Shown: piece by piece, positions 14,110 to 17,381 of the stretch | Layout: every line of letters starts with the position of its first letter | Position numbering within the stretch: the first letter of the stretch is position 1 | NCBI GenBank assembly: GCA_900552915.1 | Contig: USBS01000027.1 | Span: 1-17,381 of the forward strand | Direction: 5' to 3' | From: an uncultured Sutterella sp. | GTDB lineage: Bacteria; Pseudomonadota; Gammaproteobacteria; Burkholderiales; Burkholderiaceae_F | DNA: 17,381 nt | Notes under the pieces: generated by a model | What the model was told of the DNA's origin: nothing | Databases searched by the model: none | The model's input: only the letters and a program-made list of their open reading frames with translations | Position numbers and translations under genes: made by a program

Positions 14110-14541
14110 TCAGGAGATGCAACGGCCGAGCGACAATGCTCGCAAGCGTCTCGGGCCGGCTTTGTCCCAGTCGCCCAAAACAATCGAGAAATACGTGACG
14201 AACACCACGACGAGCGTCACGCCGAGAATCTTGGCGGTTTCAGCCGAAACACCCCAGCCCATCAAAATTTCGGCGGCTGGCCCTGCAAGCGCCGATTCGC
14301 CGACAATACCCGAGAGAATGCCGATTGAAGTAATGCCCACCTGAATGGTCGAAAGCGCCCATGTGGGATCGGCCTGAAGCTTGGAAGCGCGCTCCGCTCC
14401 CTTGTTGCCGTCTTCGGCCATAACCTGCAGCCGCGCCTTTCGGCTTGTGACGAGAGCAATTTCGCTCATCGAAAAAACGCCGTTGAAAACAATCAGCGCA
14501 AACAGCATTAAGACGTCAAACCAACTGCCCATGGCAAGCAA
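14110..14541 (-). pseudogene. CorB/HlyC-type transporter gene, N-terminal DUF21 fragment (frameshifted)
   Basis: N-terminal DUF21 membrane domain of the same gene as the CBS fragment downstream. Visible features are a first membrane segment (WFDVLMLFALIVFNGVFSMSE), the ALVTSRKARLQ and GNKGAERASKL motifs, IQVGITSIGILSGIVGE, and a third hydrophobic segment ending VTYFSIVLG. In relatives this is followed by ELVPKRL. Here the reading frame changes exactly at that point and ends after 23 unrelated residues. The downstream frame resumes at RLGQSRPETLAS, which fits a loss of 16 nt at about 14168-14173. The start is either TTG 14541, which has GAGGA 7 nt upstream, or ATG 14532. It is preceded on the same strand by ybaB and a terminator-like hairpin. 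Confidence 0.75.
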
Positions 14542-14659
14542 AAATCCTCGGTGATAAAAGAATCTTGAATTTTAAAGATAAAACAAACCCGAACCAATGT
14601 CTGCGGCCGATTCTTTGTTGCAGTCTTTTGCCAAGCGCCAAAGAGCCGCAAAAATGAGA

Positions 14660-14697
14660 AAAGTCCCGCTCGGCCGCTCCGGACCGAATGGGACTTT
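14660..14697 (-). terminator. Possible terminator of the dnaX-ybaB unit
   Basis: AAAGTCCC (14660-14667) and GGGACTTT (14690-14697) form an 8-bp stem; the 22-nt loop region contains a further CGG...CCG pairing. On the minus strand it is followed by TCTCATTTTTG. It lies 24-61 nt after the ybaB stop. The 14542-14720 gap otherwise holds the upstream region of the CorB-like gene. Confidence 0.55.
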
Positions 14698-14720
14698 GTC
14701 GACAAATACCGCAGAAAGCC

Positions 14721-15053
14721 TTAGAAGGGCATCTTCATGCCCGGAGGCAGAGGAAGGCCTGCCGTCGCTTCGCGCATCTTCTGCTGCGCGGCGGCATCGG
14801 CCTTGTGTGCGGCGTCGTTGATGGCCGCTGCGATGAGGTCTTCGAGCATTTCCTTGTCGTCTTCGGAGCCCGTGAGAAGACTCGGATCGATTTCGACGCG
14901 CTTGGCCTCATGCTTGCAGGTGATCGTAATCTTCACCATGCCGGCGCCGGCTTCACCCGTCACTTCGATGTTGGCGAGCTCGGCCTGAGCGCGTTCAACG
15001 TTTTTCTGCATTTTCTGAGCCTGCGCGAGCAGACCGGAGAAGTTGCCTCTCAT
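14721..15053 (-). CDS. ybaB: YbaB/EbfC nucleoid-associated protein
   Basis: A 110-aa DNA-binding protein of the YbaB/EbfC family, which acts as a homodimer and associates with the nucleoid. Family features: the start MRGNFSGLLAQAQKMQKNVERAQAELA, the central VTGEAGAGMVKITITCKHEAKRVEID, and LEDLIAAAINDA followed by a Met/Pro-rich tail (GLPLPPGMKMPF). Length is normal. ATG 15053 was chosen over an in-frame TTG two codons upstream because AGGTGA sits 7 nt before it. It starts 31 bp after the dnaX tail on the same strand, the usual dnaX-ybaB order. recR, often third in this cluster, is not present downstream. Confidence 0.95.
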   Translation of the reverse strand: MRGNFSGLLAQAQKMQKNVERAQAELANIEVTGEAGAGMVKITITCKHEAKRVEIDPSLLTGSEDDKEMLEDLIAAAINDAAHKADAAAQQKMREATAGLPLPPGMKMPF

Positions 15054-15084
15054 TTTCAATTCACCTGTTTAGTCGTAAAAAAAA

Positions 15085-15555
15085 TCAGTTGTCGACTTTG
15101 CGCACCGATGTTTCATCGAGCACGCCGTCCAAAACGCGCAAGCATTCTTGCACAAACGGATCGCTTTTGAAGGCTTCGATCATCGCCAGTCGCGCGGCAC
15201 GCCGTTCCGACTCCTCCCAAAGCGAAAGCGTCGGCGCAGATTTGCCGTCGTGCTCAGCGGCATCGAATCGAACGACAAACGCTTCACCCTTCAGGCGTTT
15301 CAGCGCTCCCTCGATCAGATGCACCACATCGGGCGTCAGAAGCATGCGGCTTCTGGCGCGCAGCAGCACATGGGCATCGTCGAGCTCGACCACGACACAG
15401 CCCGCTGCCACTTCGCGCGGCAACGCCGTAAGCCCCGAAGCACACACAAGTTTTCGCCAGTTAGAAAGCAGTTCGTCGGGATGAACTTCAATCGGAGGAA
15501 GAATCGCCGGACCTCTGCTTGTGTGCTCTCTTCTAACCGGCTTTATGCTCTCCCC
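15085..15555 (-). CDS. dnaX: dnaX, tau C-terminal domain in the +1 frame
   Basis: This frame, open upstream to 15621, encodes the C-terminal part of the tau subunit of DNA polymerase III. Tau domain V binds the polymerase alpha subunit and couples the two core polymerases. The run PAILPPIEVHPDELLSNW, then WRKLVCASGLTALPREVA, LLRARSRMLLTP, VHLIEGALKRLKGE and the ending AFKSDPFVQECLRVLDGVLDE resemble tau domain V in pattern and position. It has no proper start of its own: upstream of about 15555 the frame encodes Arg-rich nonsense, while the sensible proline-rich linker is in the dnaX main frame. It is therefore the missing end of dnaX, reached only by a +1 frame change or after correcting one extra base. 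Joined to the main frame it would give a protein of about 586 aa. Confidence 0.75.
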   Translation of the reverse strand, partial: GESIKPVRREHTSRGPAILPPIEVHPDELLSNWRKLVCASGLTALPREVAAGCVVVELDDAHVLLRARSRMLLTPDVVHLIEGALKRLKGEAFVVRFDAAEHDGKSAPTLSLWEESERRAARLAMIEAFKSDPFVQECLRVLDGVLDETSVRKVDN

Positions 15556-16846
15556 GGCCGGACTCCTGCGGCAAATCCTCCCAAGGAGGAGCCGCCTCAG
15601 CGGAAATCTCGGGCGGAACATCTGTCAAAGGCATGTCTGCAGGCAACTCGGGCACCGGCTCGGCCTTGGGCTTGACTGCCGGCTTAGCCGCCGTCGGCTG
15701 CGAAGCCTCAATCTTTTTCTCGGGTACCTTTGAGCCGGGAACAAACCCGGCGGGCTTAAAGGCGAGCATGCGCAGAATAGCCATCGTAAAGCCCGCATAC
15801 TCGTCGGGGGCCTGCGCCATGTCGCCGCGAGCCTGCAGCAAGATTTGATAGTCGAGCTGCACTTCTTCGGGCGTCATGCTCGAAGCAAGCGTTTGGATGC
15901 GCTGCAGAGCCGAATCAGTTTCTGCGACGCCGCCCGGCACGCGCTGAACGATTGCAATGCGGTGCATCAGGCTTGCCCAGTCGCGTACGGCCTGCGTGTA
16001 GCTCACGCCGTCAAGACCGATGCGTCGGGCCAAATCAAGCGCCTCCTTGGCACGCCCCTGAAGCACCATTTCGGTTAAATCGCACAAAACGTCAGAGTCC
16101 ATGACCCCCAGCATGGCGCGCACTTTTTCAAGCGTCACGTTGCCCGCACAAAAAGCAATGGCCTGATCCAGAAGCGACAGGCCGTCGCGCATGGAGCCGC
16201 GCGCGGCGCGCGCCAGAACATCAAGCGCTGCGGGTTCGGCCGGAATTCCCTCCTGCTGCATCACGTACTGCATATGACCGGAGACAGCAGCAGGCGACAT
16301 ATTCTTGAGGTTGAACTGGAGGCAACGCGACAAAACCGTCACGGGCACTTTCTGCGGATCGGTCGTCGCCAAAATGAACTTCACGTATTCGGGCGGCTCC
16401 TCCAGTGTTTTGAGCATCGCGTTGAAGGCATGCGTCGTAAGCATATGCACTTCGTCGATCATGTAGACCTTGTAGCGAGCGTTCGAAGGGGCATACATGG
16501 CGCGCTCGAGAAGCTGCGTCATTTCTTCGACGGAACGGTTACTTGCTGCGTCGATTTCGATGTAGTCGACAAAACGCCCCTCGTCGATCGCTCGGCAGGC
16601 CTCGCATTTGCCGCAAGGGTGTGAGGTCACGCCGCCTTTTCCGTCTTCGCCCGTACAGTTGAGGCACTTGGCGAGAATGCGCGAAAGGGTCGTCTTGCCC
16701 ACGCCGCGGGTACCGGTGAAAAGATACGCGTGATGCAGCCGATTTTCGTCCAACGCATGCTTTAAGGCGGCAACGACATGTTCCTGCCCGACCATGCTTT
16801 CAAAGTCATGGGGGCGCCACTTTCGGGCGAGAACCTGATAGCTCAT
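15533..16846 (-). CDS. dnaX: DNA polymerase III gamma/tau subunit, main frame ending gamma-like
   Basis: A 437-aa product containing the clamp-loader ATPase. It starts MSYQVLARKWRPHDFESMVGQEHVV and has Walker A GTRGVGKT (45-52), the zinc-binding Cys group (CLNC...HPCGKCEAC), EIDAASNRSVEEM, Walker B and DEVH motif (MIDEVHML), and sensor motif LSRCLQF. Domain III and a Pro/Ala/Lys linker follow (PTAAKPAVKPKAEPVPELP). It then stops at TAG 15533, soon after APPWEDLPQESG, before the tau C-terminal domain, which continues in the +1 frame. The likely change is at the GGGG run on the minus strand (15552-15555). ATG 16846 begins at conserved sequence but has no good ribosome site. The gene lies directly downstream of ffs; a TATAAT (16911-16906) could serve as its -10 box. 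It is followed by ybaB. Confidence 0.92.
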   Translation of the reverse strand: MSYQVLARKWRPHDFESMVGQEHVVAALKHALDENRLHHAYLFTGTRGVGKTTLSRILAKCLNCTGEDGKGGVTSHPCGKCEACRAIDEGRFVDYIEIDAASNRSVEEMTQLLERAMYAPSNARYKVYMIDEVHMLTTHAFNAMLKTLEEPPEYVKFILATTDPQKVPVTVLSRCLQFNLKNMSPAAVSGHMQYVMQQEGIPAEPAALDVLARAARGSMRDGLSLLDQAIAFCAGNVTLEKVRAMLGVMDSDVLCDLTEMVLQGRAKEALDLARRIGLDGVSYTQAVRDWASLMHRIAIVQRVPGGVAETDSALQRIQTLASSMTPEEVQLDYQILLQARGDMAQAPDEYAGFTMAILRMLAFKPAGFVPGSKVPEKKIEASQPTAAKPAVKPKAEPVPELPADMPLTDVPPEISAEAAPPWEDLPQESGRGEHKAG

Positions 16847-16905
16847 AGGAAAAACAACCGAACAGAGAAAGGATCGCCACCAACATCGGCGGCAACGGTC
16901 GGTCA

Positions 16906-16911
16906 ATTATA
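16906..16911 (-). promoter_or_regulatory. Candidate -10 box for dnaX
   Basis: A perfect TATAAT reads on the minus strand at 16911-16906, about 60 nt before the dnaX ATG and just after the ffs terminator. The -35 region at 17-nt spacing (CTGCGC) matches poorly, so the call rests on the -10 box and position only. Confidence 0.35.
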
Positions 16912-16934
16912 AGAAAAGCGCACGTGCGGCGCAG

Positions 16935-17042
16935 ACGCAAAAACGGCGAGCCTTATCCTCGGCACTAAGAGTATTCCGCCGTGGCTGCTTCGTTCCCGAC
17001 CTGACCAGGTTAGCAGAGCTCTTATGCGAGGGGACCCGCCGA
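16935..17042 (-). ncRNA. ffs: Small signal recognition particle RNA (4.5S RNA)
   Basis: The minus strand encodes a roughly 100-nt bacterial small SRP RNA. It scaffolds Ffh and directs co-translational targeting of membrane proteins. The conserved domain IV reads ACCTGGTCAGGTCGGGAACG then AAGCAGCCACGGCGG, corresponding to the E. coli segment with CAGGTCCGGAAGG and AAGCAGCCAAGGCAG. The GGAA tetraloop and the asymmetric-loop Gs and As are kept, while the closing pairs change together (CC/GG in E. coli, CG/CG here). Flanking arms pair as expected: AAGAG with CTCTT, CCTCG with CGAGG, and GGCGGG with CTCGCC. A five-T run after CTCGCCG (16939-16943) gives the terminator. Exact ends are uncertain by a few bases. 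It lies between cysE and dnaX. Confidence 0.93.
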
Positions 17043-17049
17043 ACTGCGC

Positions 17050-17055
17050 ATTGTA
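17050..17055 (-). promoter_or_regulatory. Candidate -10 box for ffs
   Basis: TACAAT on the minus strand (17055-17050) matches the -10 consensus at five of six positions and is placed about 8 nt before the predicted 5' end of the SRP RNA. No strong -35 box is seen at 16-18 nt spacing. Confidence 0.4.
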
Positions 17056-17056
17056 A

Positions 17057-17097
17057 TGAAAAAGAGGCCGCGGCGAAAGAGCCGAACCTTAATTCTC
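17057..17097 (-). terminator. Weak terminator candidate after cysE
   Basis: On the minus strand, AGG-UU-CGGC pairs with GCCG-CGG-CCU around a 6-nt loop and is followed by CTTTTTC. The stem is interrupted by an internal loop. It lies between the cysE stop and the ffs promoter region, where a terminator is expected. Confidence 0.35.
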
Positions 17098-17132
17098 GAA
17101 AGGTCGAGCGTTGCGCACTCGGCCTTGTCAGA

Positions 17133-17381
17133 TTATTTTTCCTTGTTCTGCGCTTCGCCAGCCGGCTTTTCGCTCTCGAGACCGGCAAGCTTTTGCAGCT
17201 GCGCAATAAGCTCGGCCTGCTGCTTGATCTGCTGCTCGAGCTGACGGATCTTGACGGCGTACGGATCGTCCTCGTCGGGGACCACGCCGTAGGCCATGAA
17301 CCGAGTGTGCACCTGCTCGCGCTTTTTCTTGCTTTCCTTCGTGGAGCGGGCGGGCACGCCCACCACGGTAACATTGGCGGG
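17133..17381 (-). CDS. cysE: Serine O-acetyltransferase, C-terminal part (cut by window edge)
   Basis: The frame is open to the window edge and ends at TAA 17133, giving the last 82 residues of a larger protein. The visible start PANVTVVGVPARS matches the end of the hexapeptide-repeat acyltransferase fold (VPAxxTVVGxPAR). The following FMAYGVVPDEDDPYAVKIRQLEQQI matches the C-terminal tail of CysE proteins (F-x-AYG...DP-x-x-x-x-I..L). CysE makes O-acetylserine, the carbon skeleton for cysteine. The tail ends in a predicted coiled coil (IRQLEQQIKQQAELIAQLQ) and a charged stretch. A GTG at 17366 lies in frame but sits inside the conserved fold and is not the true start. Another hexapeptide acyltransferase is possible because most of the domain lies outside the window. 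Confidence 0.8.
   Translation of the reverse strand, partial: PANVTVVGVPARSTKESKKKREQVHTRFMAYGVVPDEDDPYAVKIRQLEQQIKQQAELIAQLQKLAGLESEKPAGEAQNKEK

Noticed and set aside
15533..15621. E. coli-type A AAA AAG slippery site in dnaX
   Set aside because: No such heptamer is present in the overlap, and the required shift is +1 rather than -1.

Overview
The window looks like chromosome of a betaproteobacterium of the order Burkholderiales, most likely a gut-type Sutterellaceae (Sutterella/Parasutterella-like). This is inferred from the betaproteobacterial form of OmpA (NSTGLCWRT and CLAPNRR motifs), the nadE-glnB pairing, close relatives of enterobacterial DmsAB, moderately high G+C, and an SRP RNA next to dnaX. 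No sequence search was possible, so the assignment rests on recalled family features. Almost all of it is core metabolism and housekeeping. I see no CRISPR array, tRNA, rRNA, prophage or defence island.

Layout, left to right. An OmpA-family envelope protein gene (+, 297-965) faces glnB (P-II) and nadE (NAD+ synthetase) on the minus strand across a shared terminator. Next, all on the minus strand, come ppa (pyrophosphatase), hemD and hemC (tetrapyrrole synthesis). A small predicted lipoprotein gene and argH follow on the plus strand. argH faces a dmsAB pair (Tat-exported molybdopterin oxidoreductase plus its four-cluster iron-sulfur subunit) across a perfect 14-bp bidirectional terminator stem. 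About 200 bp of repeat-rich leader separates dmsA from an IS630-like transposase gene. The rest is on the minus strand: uppP (undecaprenyl pyrophosphate phosphatase), a split CorB/HlyC-type CBS transporter gene, ybaB, a frameshifted dnaX, the small SRP RNA (ffs), and the 3' end of a cysE-like gene cut by the window edge.

Functional links: nadE and glnB are probably co-expressed and join nitrogen sensing to NAD synthesis. hemC and hemD act consecutively but are separated by a terminator here. dmsAB implies anaerobic respiration with an S- or N-oxide-type acceptor, but no membrane anchor gene (dmsC) is present. dnaX and ybaB form the usual replication/nucleoid cluster downstream of ffs, without recR.

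Points of most interest: (1) NadE keeps an intact synthetase domain, but its glutaminase domain has lost all three catalytic positions. (2) dnaX is split by a +1 frame change at a G4 run, so the in-frame product is gamma-like and the tau C-terminal domain lies in another frame. (3) The CorB-like gene carries what looks like a 16-nt deletion at its conserved GELVPK motif. (4) The IS630-like protein is full length but has Glu (or Val) where the first two catalytic Asp residues belong, and no convincing terminal repeats. (5) The dmsA leader holds repeats that could form mutually exclusive hairpins. I do not see a clearly new multi-gene system.
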